A stretch of DNA of 64,000 nucleotides from Luteolibacter sp. LG18 (GTDB taxonomy: Bacteria; Verrucomicrobiota; Verrucomicrobiia; Verrucomicrobiales; Akkermansiaceae): contig NZ_AP024600.1 in assembly GCF_036322585.1 (NCBI RefSeq), positions 2,108,001 through 2,172,000 on the forward strand, given 5' to 3'. Below are positions 1 through 9,200 of the stretch, piece after piece. Positions within the stretch are counted from its first letter, which is position 1. Each line of letters begins with the position of its first letter. The position numbers and the translations under genes are program-made. The notes below the pieces were generated by a model that was not told where the DNA came from, searched no databases, and worked only from the letters and a program-made list of their open reading frames with translations.

Positions 1-147
1 GCCCCGTCCGTCGCCAAGATCGCCGCCGCGCTCCCGCGCATGAAGGAGATCGTCAACGTCGGCATCGACAAGCCCATCGCCAAAAAGAACGTCGACGAGC
101 TCCAGACGCTCGCCACCGACTGCATCAAGAGCGTCCTCGCGAAGTGA
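1..147 (+). CDS. C-terminal end of an unidentified protein (truncated by window edge)
   Basis: The first 48 codons form an open frame that ends in TGA at 145-147. The fragment is rich in Ala, Lys, Ile and Val (for example KIAAALPRMKEIVNVGID) and ends with CIKSVLAK. It has the high-GC, C-ending codon use of the surrounding genes. No catalytic motif is visible in so short a piece and I do not recognise the family. The next gene starts about 40 bases downstream on the same strand, so the two may share a transcript. Confidence 0.55.
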   Translation, partial: APSVAKIAAALPRMKEIVNVGIDKPIAKKNVDELQTLATDCIKSVLAK

Positions 148-188
148 GGGCCGCCCGCCTCGATCCTTCCCCGATCAAGAAGACTCCC

Positions 189-740
189 ATGAAAACCAAA
201 TCATCGTTGGCAACCCTTGCCTTGGGCCTCGCCGCCCTCATCCTGCCGACCGGCAAGCTGCTTGCCGATCCGGCCTCCGCCGAAGACGACGCCTACCAGA
301 TGGCCGTCAAATACACCCAGCGTGGCTACGCCATGGCTCCGACCAACACCAGCGGTGTGGGTGCCGGCGGCACGCTGATCCGGTTCATCGTCCCTGTCAG
401 CCGCGGTCTGGACTACGTCTTCCTCGCCGGCATCGATGATTTCGTCCGCGACATCGACATCTACGTCTACGATGAAGTGGGCAACCTGATCCTCGACGAC
501 CGCCGCCCGACGCGCCGCGCCGGTGTCCAGTTCCGCTCCGGCTACAACGGCACCGTCCAGGTCTACCTGCACCTTCGCCAGACCAATGGAATGGGTGCCT
601 ACTCCGTGCTCGTCGGCCGCCGCGGCGCCGTCCGTGACAAGAACGAGACCACCAATCCGGATGGCTCGCTCGTCACCGATCCCACCCTCCCGGGCGGTGG
701 CGCTCCCGCCACCACCAAGGAAACCCCGGCCGGCCCGTAA
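189..740 (+). CDS. Exported protein of unknown function
   Basis: This is a 183-aa protein with a classic Sec signal peptide: MKTKSSLATLALGLAALI, then a likely cleavage after LLADPASA. The ATG at 189 was preferred to an in-frame start at 144 because it places the positively charged n-region and hydrophobic core at the very N-terminus. The mature part has one compact beta-rich domain (about residues 50-145, with DIDIYVYDEVGN and VQVYLHLRQTNG), then a Pro/Thr/Gly-rich tail. The domain loosely resembles the beta-sandwich domains attached to secreted enzymes, but nothing else enzymatic is present. It probably acts in the periplasm or outside the cell. A small lipoprotein follows 48 bases downstream. 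Confidence 0.8.
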   Translation: MKTKSSLATLALGLAALILPTGKLLADPASAEDDAYQMAVKYTQRGYAMAPTNTSGVGAGGTLIRFIVPVSRGLDYVFLAGIDDFVRDIDIYVYDEVGNLILDDRRPTRRAGVQFRSGYNGTVQVYLHLRQTNGMGAYSVLVGRRGAVRDKNETTNPDGSLVTDPTLPGGGAPATTKETPAGP

Positions 741-788
741 GCCACCGATCCCTCCTTCGTCTTCCGAATTTCCATCCAACCTACTTCG

Positions 789-989
789 ATGAAATACCTC
801 ACCATTCTCGCCTCCGCCGTCGTCGCCCCGATGCTCCTGACCTCCTGCCCGGAGCCCCGCCGTGACGTCGTCTACTACGTCCCGGTCCAGCCGAAGAAGA
901 CCACCAAGACCACCGTCGTGGTGAAGCCGAAGCGCGAGTCCGCCGAAGGCTTCGAGGCCGTCAGCAAGCCGGGTTCCTACTCGAACTGA
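789..989 (+). CDS. Small lipoprotein
   Basis: This 66-aa protein has a lipoprotein signal peptide. Residues 1-20 are MKYLTILASAVV... ending in the lipobox LLTSC, so Cys20 would be lipidated. The mature chain is short and basic, with a K/T/V-rich stretch (PKKTTKTTVVVKPKRES) and no recognisable domain. It sits between two other exported proteins on the same strand and is followed directly by a strong hairpin at 1006-1037. It is probably a structural or envelope-associated lipoprotein; its function is unknown. Confidence 0.8.
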   Translation: MKYLTILASAVVAPMLLTSCPEPRRDVVYYVPVQPKKTTKTTVVVKPKRESAEGFEAVSKPGSYSN

Positions 990-1005
990 AAAACAACTTT
1001 CCTTT

Positions 1006-1037
1006 GCCGGGCCTGCAAAGGCCCGGCATAGTTGTTT
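1006..1037 (+). terminator. Strong stem-loop terminator between two lipoprotein genes
   Basis: GCCGGGCC at 1006-1013 pairs perfectly with GGCCCGGC at 1020-1027 around a 6-base loop. An outer AAACAAC/GTTGTTT pair (991-997 and 1031-1037) can extend it. A T-rich stretch follows. The hairpin ends only a few bases before the ATG at 1043, so it could terminate the upstream transcript or gate expression of the next gene. Confidence 0.75.
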
Positions 1038-1042
1038 TTACC

Positions 1043-1837
1043 ATGACCGCTTCCACCAAGATCGCGGTGCTCGCCACCGCCTGTGCCTGTGTCCTTTCCA
1101 GTTGCGATCGCCAGGGCGATCCCGGCCTCAAGGAACGGATTTCACTGCTGGAAGCGGAAGTTTCCCAGCGGGAGGATTCCCTGAAGAACCTCAAGGAGGA
1201 GATCACCGCGAAGGAAAAGGAATCCTCCGCGGCTTCCGAATCCGCGGCTCCCGCCGTCATCGATCCCGCCAAGGCCCGCCAGGCCTACCTCGCCGCCGTC
1301 GAGTCCATCCAGGCCTCGCTCGGCAAGGCCCTCGGCTCGGACGGCACCGTCCAGGGAGCCTCGATCTCCCCGGTCGTCGGCCCCGATCCGGACTACCCGA
1401 TCTCCTCGAAGGTTGCCTTCACCATCGTCGCGAAAAACGGCCGCAAGGGCGAAATCGTCGTCCCGCTCGTCGCCAATGCCGCGGGCGAGTGGAAACAGCC
1501 CTCCGCCGACTCCATCGCCGCCGATTTCCGCAAGTCCCTCTCGTCCCTGCCCGCCGTCGCCGACAACACCGGCACCACCCCGGCCCCGCAGCCCCAGCCG
1601 CGCCCTCAACCGCAGCCGCAGGCCAAGCCCCAGCCCACCGACGTCATGGGCGCGAACCGCACCGTCCAGGTCGGCTGGGACGAACCCACCGCCGCCCCGC
1701 AGCCACCGGCCCGTGCGACCAATCCCGCGCCCCAGCCGCAGCCGACGCCGCAACCGCCCGCGTCGAAACCCGCGCCCCAGCAGCCGGTGAAGCCGATGCC
1801 CAGCAACCGCGACGTCATCATCGACTTCGACCGCTGA
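1043..1837 (+). CDS. Coiled-coil lipoprotein with Pro/Gln-rich C-terminal region
   Basis: The protein has 264 aa. The ATG at 1043 gives a lipoprotein signal (MTASTKIAVLATACACV then LSSC, lipidated Cys about residue 20). An earlier in-frame ATG at 1004 lies inside the preceding terminator hairpin and was rejected. Residues about 28-60 form a charged heptad-rich coiled coil (KERISLLEAEVSQREDSL). Residues 75-175 form a small globular domain with VAFTIVAKNGRKGEIVVPL. From about residue 180 the chain is a low-complexity Pro/Gln/Ala segment of the kind that spans the cell wall, ending in DVIIDFDR. I do not recognise the family. It lies just upstream of the FHA-ABC gene. Confidence 0.78.
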   Translation: MTASTKIAVLATACACVLSSCDRQGDPGLKERISLLEAEVSQREDSLKNLKEEITAKEKESSAASESAAPAVIDPAKARQAYLAAVESIQASLGKALGSDGTVQGASISPVVGPDPDYPISSKVAFTIVAKNGRKGEIVVPLVANAAGEWKQPSADSIAADFRKSLSSLPAVADNTGTTPAPQPQPRPQPQPQAKPQPTDVMGANRTVQVGWDEPTAAPQPPARATNPAPQPQPTPQPPASKPAPQQPVKPMPSNRDVIIDFDR

Positions 1838-1910
1838 CCTCTCTCCCGGCGGCGCTTCCCCGAAGCGCCCCGCCCCTTTCTTCTCCCAAGACCTCCGCGT
1901 CCCTCATTTC

Positions 1911-4790
1911 ATGCTCGCACGGCTGATCGTCACCGACCCGAACGGCAACCGCATCGACGCGGAACTCCCCAAGGATCTCGCCACCCTCGGCAATACCCCC
2001 GCGGACAAGATCCGCGTCCCGGCCCTGCCGCCCACCCTCGGCTCGCTGCTCGAGTTCGCCTTCCAGCCGTCCCGCTCCACCTGGACCGTCCGCCCGCTGC
2101 CGAACACCGGCGCCGTCTGGCTCAATGGCAACGAGCTCCTGCCCTCGCCCGGCGGCATGCCCCTCCAGTCCGGCGATGAAATCCGCGCCGCCGGCATGCC
2201 CATCCGTTTCCAGGTCGCGCCCGCCTCGCCCCTCTTCAACGGCCAGCCCGTCACCACCATCCCCATGCCCGCGAAGGGCGAGCTGGTCATCGGCCGCTCC
2301 GCCGAGGCCGGGGCCGCCGCCTCGGCCACCCGTGTCGATCTCGATGCCGATGACCACCGCGTCTCCAGCGACCACGTCAAAATCCGCATCGAGGGCAAGG
2401 AAGCCGTCATCGAGGACGTCAGCCGCCTCGGCACCACCCTCAATGGCTCCGCCTTCTCAAAGGCCCCCCTCGTCTACGGCGACCGCTTCCAGATCGGCTA
2501 CTACGTCTTCGAATACGACGGCCGCTCGCTCCGCTGGCTCGACGACGCCTCCTCCGGCACCATCGAGGCCATCGGCCTCGTCCGCCGCGCCGGTGGCCGC
2601 ACCATCCTGAACAAGGTCTCGATGCACATCCGCCCCGGCGAGTTCGTCGGCATCCTCGGCGGATCCGGGCAGGGGAAATCCACCCTCCTCAATGCCCTCT
2701 GCGGCATCGTCCCCGCCTCGGAGGGCGAGGTCCGCATCAGCGGCCAGCCCCTCACCGACCGGAAAAGCATCCGCGACCTCGGCGTCGGCTACGTCCCCCA
2801 GGACGACATCGTCCACAAGGAACTCACCGTCGATGACGCCCTCCTCCTCAGCGGCCGCCTGCGCCTGAATCTCCCGCTCGCCGCCATCAAGGCCCGCATC
2901 GACCGCATCATCGAGCAGCTCGGCCTCCAGCCCCACCGGCACAAGCGCGTCTACATGCTCTCCGGCGGCCAGCGGAAGCGCGTCAGCATCGGCATCGAGC
3001 TCCTCTCGAACCCCTCCGTCCTCTTCCTCGACGAACCCTCCTCCGGCCTCGACCCCGCCACTGAGGAGAACCTGATGTCCCTCCTCCAGCGCCTCGCGCT
3101 CACCGGCATCACCATCGTCTGCACCACCCACGTCCTTCAAAAAGCCTACCTCTTCGACCGCCTCCTCTTCATCCAGGACGGCCGCCTCGTCTTCGCCGGG
3201 AATAGCGACGAAGCCCGCGCCCACTTCCTCGGCGGCGAAACCTCCCACCCCGGCCAGGTCGAGGCCCCGCTGGAGAAAATCTACGCCATCCTCGCCGATG
3301 GCGCCCACACCGGCGAGCAGCTCGAGCAGGCCTTCCGCCAATCCCCCTACGCCGCCTCCGTCGCCCCGCGCCAGGACATCGTCGCCCGCCCCGTGAAGCC
3401 GGACCAGGCCCGCAAGGTCCCCGCCCTCGTCTCCCTCTACATCCTTCTCAAGCGCCAGTGGAAGGTCCTCATGGCGGACCCGCTCAATCTCGCCTTCCTC
3501 CTCGCCCAGGCCGTCGTCATCGCCGTCCTCATCGCCTGGGTCAGCGATGACATCGGCATGCGGATGTTCCTCGCCGTCGTCGCCTCCATGTGGTTCGGCT
3601 GCTCGAATGCCGCCCAGCAGATCATCGGCGAGATCATGATCTTCCGCCGCGAGCGCGTCTGCGGCCTCGGCCTCCAGACCTACTACCTCAGCAAGGGCAT
3701 GTTCCTCTGCGCCCTCACCGGCGTCCAGACCCTCCTCCTCTTCGGCTGCGCCCACCTCCTCGGCCACGTCTGGCACCCCGTCGATTTCAACCGCGCCGAG
3801 TTCGACCGCCGCCTCACCGAGCGCGTCACCGCCGTCGCCGGAAAGGAAGACCCCGCCCCCGCCAATGACGAGGACTTCGATGTCGTCGGCGGCGAGGAAG
3901 AAGGCGCCGCTGCCAAGAAAACCGCCGCCGCCCGGCCCGCCGGACCCGTCGCCCCCCCGCCGCCCAGCGAGGGCACGAAGGGCCGACTCGCCTGGGTCGC
4001 CAAGTCCTTCTACCTCGAGCCCAATATCGTCGAAAGCGGCCCCCGCGACCTCCTCCTCACCAATGGCGAGCGCGCCCGGGGCAAGGACGGGAAGCTCCTC
4101 ACCTTCTCCGGCATCCCCATCAGCAAGGTCCTCTTCACCACCCTCGGCCTCCGCTTCGGCGGCCTCCTCGCCGCCGGCATGATCGGCGTCGTCCTCGGCC
4201 TCACCATCTCCGCCCTCGTCCGCAGCCCCACCCAGGCCGTCATGTGGGTCCCCCTCATCCTCATCCCCCAGATCCTCTTCGGCGGGTTTGTCATTCCCTT
4301 CCCGGAAATGAGCCCCTCCGCCCGCGGCTTCTCGCAGATGGTCCCCAGCTTCGCCGCCCAGCGCCTCATCGATGTCTCCCACGTCTTCGGCCGCGCCACC
4401 CCCTTCCTCGCCAACCGCACCAAGACCCCCGTCTTCCTCACCCCGGATGGCGCGAAGGAAACTGTCAAGTGGACCGCAACCGGCGGCGAAAAGAAGGACC
4501 TGAACCAGGACTACGACAAGATCTCGCCCTTCAACCGCTCCATGCAGAACCTCCTCGTCTACCCGGACATCCGCGGCCAGCACAAGCAGGAGGCCACCCC
4601 CGTCGCCGGCACCTTCACCACCATCCTCCGGGACTCCGTGAAGAAGCGGGACGACGTCATGTACCTCAAGGGCACCGTCTTCTCCACCGTCTGGCCCGCC
4701 GCCCGCGCCGCCATCACCCTCGCCGCCTGGGCCCTCCTCGGCTACATACTCACCGTCGCCGGCCTCGCCTTCAAGCAGTCCGGGAGCTGA
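1911..4790 (+). CDS. FHA-domain ABC transporter, ATPase and permease in one chain
   Basis: This 959-aa half transporter has its ATPase before its membrane domain, as in the ABCG/white arrangement. Residues 1-105 look like a diverged FHA-like fold. Residues about 120-205 are a clearer FHA domain (GR at 128-129, then RVSSDHV and LGTTLNG), which binds phosphothreonine. The nucleotide-binding domain follows: Walker A GSGQGKST at 251-258, signature LSGGQ at 350-354, Walker B LFLDEP at 371-376, H-loop His407. The C-terminal half carries about six membrane segments and a large Pro-rich soluble loop near residues 640-700. The substrate cannot be read from sequence. The FHA part suggests control by Ser/Thr kinases, and two such kinases are encoded in this window (10706-13930 and 34943-36685). 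ATPase identity is certain; regulation is inferred. Confidence 0.93.
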   Translation: MLARLIVTDPNGNRIDAELPKDLATLGNTPADKIRVPALPPTLGSLLEFAFQPSRSTWTVRPLPNTGAVWLNGNELLPSPGGMPLQSGDEIRAAGMPIRFQVAPASPLFNGQPVTTIPMPAKGELVIGRSAEAGAAASATRVDLDADDHRVSSDHVKIRIEGKEAVIEDVSRLGTTLNGSAFSKAPLVYGDRFQIGYYVFEYDGRSLRWLDDASSGTIEAIGLVRRAGGRTILNKVSMHIRPGEFVGILGGSGQGKSTLLNALCGIVPASEGEVRISGQPLTDRKSIRDLGVGYVPQDDIVHKELTVDDALLLSGRLRLNLPLAAIKARIDRIIEQLGLQPHRHKRVYMLSGGQRKRVSIGIELLSNPSVLFLDEPSSGLDPATEENLMSLLQRLALTGITIVCTTHVLQKAYLFDRLLFIQDGRLVFAGNSDEARAHFLGGETSHPGQVEAPLEKIYAILADGAHTGEQLEQAFRQSPYAASVAPRQDIVARPVKPDQARKVPALVSLYILLKRQWKVLMADPLNLAFLLAQAVVIAVLIAWVSDDIGMRMFLAVVASMWFGCSNAAQQIIGEIMIFRRERVCGLGLQTYYLSKGMFLCALTGVQTLLLFGCAHLLGHVWHPVDFNRAEFDRRLTERVTAVAGKEDPAPANDEDFDVVGGEEEGAAAKKTAAARPAGPVAPPPPSEGTKGRLAWVAKSFYLEPNIVESGPRDLLLTNGERARGKDGKLLTFSGIPISKVLFTTLGLRFGGLLAAGMIGVVLGLTISALVRSPTQAVMWVPLILIPQILFGGFVIPFPEMSPSARGFSQMVPSFAAQRLIDVSHVFGRATPFLANRTKTPVFLTPDGAKETVKWTATGGEKKDLNQDYDKISPFNRSMQNLLVYPDIRGQHKQEATPVAGTFTTILRDSVKKRDDVMYLKGTVFSTVWPAARAAITLAAWALLGYILTVAGLAFKQSGS

Positions 4791-4962
4791 TAGTTCGCTG
4801 CCGGGGAGGATACTTGGGACGCCTAATGTCGTAGGGCGATGAATTACGCCAATTACTTTTCGAGATCAGGAAACGTCCATCGCAATAATTGCTATACATG
4901 AGGATGAATGGCACGGTCGCTAAAAATCACTTATCGGCGTGCCTGAAAGCAGATGATATCCT

Positions 4963-5874
4963 ATGGGTAACAAATTTAAATTTCGAGCTAGCCCGGCTGG
5001 GGTTCATTTGTTCGATCGATCAACGGGCTTCAATGTGCTGATTGATGAGATAAGGCCGTCATCTCTCTTTTGGTCGAAAGCCCCTAGGCAAATATCAATC
5101 GCTTTAACGAACGCTTGTGATTTGTCGTGCCACTATTGCTATGCGCCAAAGCATTATTCAGTTGCGAATTTCGAATCACTCAAAAAATGGCTAATTGAAT
5201 TGGATGAGAACGGATGTATGGGAGTCGGGTTTGGTGGTGGGGAACCGACGCTATATCCAAAGCTGCAAGAGTTACTCTCATTCGCTGCGAAAGAAACCCG
5301 CATGGCGATCACGATGACCACCCATGGGCATCAATTGTCTGATCGTATCCTTTCGGGCATTGCTGGAAATATCAATTTCGTCCGAGTAAGCATGGATGGT
5401 GTTGGTGAGACATACGAATCGATCCGAGGACGTGCATTTTGCGATTTGTTAAAGCGGGTAGAAAAATTAAAACAAATCACGTTGTTTGGAATCAACTATG
5501 TCGTGAATTCCCAAACAATGAAAGACCTTCCTAAAGCTGTCGAAATAGCATCTGATATAGGAGCCTCCGAGTTCCTGCTATTACCCGAAGAGCCAGTCAA
5601 ATTGATGCCCGGCATAGATGAAGGGACAATGAGAATATTGATTGAATGGATTGAAAATTACAAAGGTTCACTCCCGATGTTCATCAGCGAAAGTCGAGCT
5701 GGATTCTTGAGCACTTGTGATCCATTGAAATCCGAAACTGCCTTAATGGCCTATGCTCATATAGATGCAGAAGGATGCATAAAAATCAATTCATATGAAT
5801 CTCAGGGGGTTTTTATTGAAAAAACGGGAATTGTTGACGCGCTTCAAAAACTAAAATTCAATCTTGGGAAATGA
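4963..5874 (+). CDS. Radical SAM enzyme of an AT-rich island cassette
   Basis: The protein has 303 aa. The radical SAM signature CxxxCxxC is C52, C56 and C59 (ALTNACDLSCHYCYAPKH) and should bind the 4Fe-4S cluster. GGGEPTLYP at 91-99 is the SAM-binding GGEP element, followed by VSMDG near residue 148. The N-terminal 45 residues (RASPAGVHLFDRSTGFNVL) are a short extension before the barrel. The C-terminal third has only scattered Cys residues and no clear SPASM or twitch cluster motif. It lacks the layout of prokaryotic viperins, so its product is unknown. It overlaps the next gene by four bases (ATGA), implying translational coupling. There is no strong Shine-Dalgarno at the chosen ATG. Radical SAM identity is firm; the role is not known. 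Confidence 0.92.
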   Translation: MGNKFKFRASPAGVHLFDRSTGFNVLIDEIRPSSLFWSKAPRQISIALTNACDLSCHYCYAPKHYSVANFESLKKWLIELDENGCMGVGFGGGEPTLYPKLQELLSFAAKETRMAITMTTHGHQLSDRILSGIAGNINFVRVSMDGVGETYESIRGRAFCDLLKRVEKLKQITLFGINYVVNSQTMKDLPKAVEIASDIGASEFLLLPEEPVKLMPGIDEGTMRILIEWIENYKGSLPMFISESRAGFLSTCDPLKSETALMAYAHIDAEGCIKINSYESQGVFIEKTGIVDALQKLKFNLGK

Positions 5875-6269
5875 AAATATGGAAAGCCTATGGGTCTGAG
5901 CATTCGATGAATCTTGTAATGGTTGGCCATTTCAAGAGCGAAAAGGATGCCGAAAAAACCCAAAAAATATTTGAGAATCTTGCTTCCGAATTAGCTGGAA
6001 AGGTCGACATTGGGTCGAATAATCAATATTTTGGGAGCGAAATATTGGATATAGTTGTCAAATTGGGATGTGGCATCTTAAGTCCCTCAGAACTGGAACA
6101 TTTCTTGTATGACGTTGACACCCGAGTCGAAGGTGACCGCATTGTGATTACCACAGACGAAACTGAAGTCGCCGGGTTCTTTAAGGTAATGATTGATAAT
6201 GGAGCCAAGGTAGAAATATACTCAGCCCATCATTATCCAGGAGAGCCTGAGAGTCAAGATGACAAGTAG
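5871..6269 (+). CDS. Small protein of unknown function in the island cassette
   Basis: This 132-aa cytoplasmic protein begins MKIWKAYGSEHSMNLVMVG. It has an alternating alpha/beta pattern (LVMVGHF, then a charged helix SEKDAEKTQKIFENLASEL, then ILDIVVKLGCG) and a hydrophilic acidic end. There is no signal peptide, membrane segment or metal motif. Its ATG overlaps the stop of the radical SAM gene, and the NTPase gene begins 9 bases after its stop, so all three are probably made together. It could be a partner, substrate or regulator of either neighbour. I do not recognise the family. Confidence 0.85.
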   Translation: MKIWKAYGSEHSMNLVMVGHFKSEKDAEKTQKIFENLASELAGKVDIGSNNQYFGSEILDIVVKLGCGILSPSELEHFLYDVDTRVEGDRIVITTDETEVAGFFKVMIDNGAKVEIYSAHHYPGEPESQDDK

Positions 6270-6278
6270 AATGCTTTA

Positions 6279-9200
6279 ATGACGACTCAACTGAATTGGC
6301 CTAAATTTCGCGAGCTTGCGGGTTCTTCTAGCCGAAATTTTGAAAATCTGTGTCGAGGTCTAATTCGATTGCACTTCGGGAGTTTTGGAGAATTTCGTGC
6401 TCTGAGAAATCAACCTGGCGTAGAGTTTCATCTTAAGCTCTCCCGCGATTGTCTAACACTTGGATCACCTCCTCGCTGGTGGGGTTGGCAGAGTAAAGTT
6501 CACGATTTGACGGTCGCTGGGCATATGCGAGCTGCGAGCAAGACAGATATCCAAGAATCGTTGAAGACGACTGAAAAGCATCTGCCATATTTGACCGACT
6601 GGGTGCTATGGACCCCTTATAGCCTTAGCAAGGAAGATCAGGAATGGTTTAGAGCTTTGGATACAAAAATGGAATTGCATCTCTGGTCGGAAGAAGAGGT
6701 GGATACCTATTTGAGTGGTCCTGGAATTGTCCTGAGAAATACATATTTTGGCGAGCTGATTGCAACCCATGAAGAATTAGAGATACGCCATCGACAATCC
6801 ATTCAGCCGATAAAAGAAAGATGGTTTTCGCCAGTTAATCAAATAACAGAAACAGAAAGAAGCCTTCGCCGTATGCTGGGCGAGGCCGGATCGTGGGAAC
6901 GGTTGATAGAGGTAGGCGAGCGATTACAAAATGCAGCCGAAAGAATCACTAAGTTTGTTGCATCCGCCGAATCGTTTCCAGAGGAAACCGTAGGAGATTT
7001 TTTGCAGTCGTGCGAGATGTTTGGCGAAGTTCTGCTTCAGTTCCACGAGCTTTTGTCAGATGGGGACCTTGAAATTATACAGCAACAGCTTCGTGATCGA
7101 CAACTGCTTCTCAATGATGTAGTCAAATCGACTCCCCGCCGCCTACGGAATTTAAGAGCTTCCATTGCGCCCTATGCCGCAAATGCACTGCATGATATGC
7201 GGATTGCCCAAGTTCTTCTCGATGAGGTTCAAGATTTTCTGTCGGTAGGGCTTGTTGCCGTAATGGCGGAGGCGGGTGGGGGAAAGACCCAATTGGCGGC
7301 TGAAATTACATCGTCTAACACGAGGCCTGCTGGCATTCTTCTTCATGGGCGTAGTCTTCATCGCGGCCAAGATCTCAATGATCTAGCGAGAAACTATACG
7401 CTCAACGGTAGTCAGATTGATGGATTCGAACGAATGCTGGCAGCCCTTGACGCCGCCGCCAAGCGATCCCGTTGCCGTCTACCGATTGTCATCGATGGCT
7501 TGAACGAAGCTGAAAATCCCAAAGATTGGAAAGCTCCTCTTGCATCATTGAATGAGACCTTGAAAGCGTATCCCAATGTCATCGTGATTTGCACACTTCG
7601 AACAGGGGAGCGTAATCGAGATGATGCAATGTGGGACAATCGCCCACGGGCGAATGATCGAGAATCGTTCGCAGTTATGGCTCTACCTAATGAAATACGG
7701 CGAATAGAGAGTAATGGATTTGGTTCCGATACGGGAGAAGCGGTCAAAAAGTATTTCGAATACTTTAAGATTGAAGCTACAGACATCGAGATCCCAATTG
7801 AATTTCTCCAGCATCCACTTACACTCAGGATTTTTTGCCAAGTCACAAACCCCAATCGTGAATCGATTGTCGTAGTCGACTATTTCCCGGCGTCCCTTAC
7901 TCCTCTGTTTGAGAAATACCTCGAAAACTCAGCCTTACGTATCGCCGAGTTGCCGAATCTCTTTCATCCATACACTACGCATGATGTGCGGGCAGCTCTG
8001 CATATATTTGGCGGAATGCTTTGGCGGCGAAAGACGCGGCACATTTCTGAAAAAGAGTTGAGAACAGAAATTGGAGACGCAAGTAGACCTTGGCAAAGCA
8101 GTATTGTAAATCTTCTTATACAAGAAGGTATAATTTTTCGTGATCCCGGAGATACTCCATGCGATTATGAAATTATTCCGGCCTACGATGCTTTGGGCGG
8201 TTTCGTTATAGCGAAATCGTTGCTTGAATCAAATGCTGGCGACATTTCGTTCAACTGGCTGAATGGGGCTGAGGTTGTTCCCGCGTTCTCAGGGGATGAT
8301 AGCCACCAATTGGCGTTTGATATTTTTAAAGCGCTTGTGGCTCTTACTCCCATAATGATGAGGGGGTGCCAATTATGGCGGGTTGCCCCAGAAAACTTCA
8401 AATATGCAGCTCTTAGATTAACGACCGAACTTGATTCAGAATATTTGGATGACGAGACAATTGGCGCTCTGAAGTCACTATTTGCGTCTCATCTGAAGGA
8501 GCGGAATCGTTTCTTTTCGCGTCTGTATGCGACTCGGGCTGCATCAAACCACCCGTTAAATGCAGTGTTTCTAGATGATGTCATTAGGCCCATGACTCCA
8601 GTTGCAGAAAGGGACATGTCATGGACCGAATGGGTTCGGCAGACTAGAGGAGAGCGCGTTTCCGATGTTCTTGCTTTGGAAAACAGATGGAAATTACGGA
8701 TAGTTGATCGGCCTAGGTCCGATGGCCTTCGAATGAAATGGCTCATGTGGCATCTAACGAGCACGGATCGCGAATTAAGGGATATTACGACTCGTGCACT
8801 TTATTGGTTTGGGCGAGGTAATCCTTCGGATCTCTTCGCAGAAACTATTAGATCTTTGGAAATAAACGACCCATATGTCCCGGAGCGGATGCTAGCGGCT
8901 AGCTATGGAGTGGCTATGGCTCTTTTTGGCGGGGATGACCGAGAAGCACTCGTGTCGAGCGGGTTTCTTGAATTCGCAAGATCGTTATATGAATCGATTT
9001 TCGCCTTGGGTGGAATGTTTCAAACGACCCATATTTTGCTTCGTGAGTATGCATTGCGAACTGTCGAACTTGCAGTTGTTTATGAGCCCTGCCTTTTCTC
9101 ATCTGAAGAAAAAAGCAGGTTTAGTCCGCCGTTTCGGATGGAAAATGCTCCTGGATGGGGTATGAGAAATGAATCCGAGAGAAAAGAAGGGCATTTTCCT

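Noticed and set aside
2457-4583. Long open frame of about 700 codons antisense to the FHA-ABC gene
   Set aside because: High-GC third positions keep the opposite frame open. The product is a low-complexity Asp/Glu/Gly chain with no motif, while the sense strand encodes a full ABC protein.
4893-4898. TATACA as promoter -10 of the island operon
   Set aside because: The -35 region 17 bases upstream is GAAACG, which is too poor a match. No better pair was found.
4791-4962. tRNA or attachment site at the island border
   Set aside because: No cloverleaf, no integrase and no direct repeat shared with the right border near 10581-10630 could be found by eye.
4963-5874. Assignment of the radical SAM protein as a prokaryotic viperin
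   Set aside because: The CxxxCxxC and GGEP blocks fit general radical SAM enzymes. I do not see the viperin-specific layout, and no nucleotide kinase gene accompanies it.
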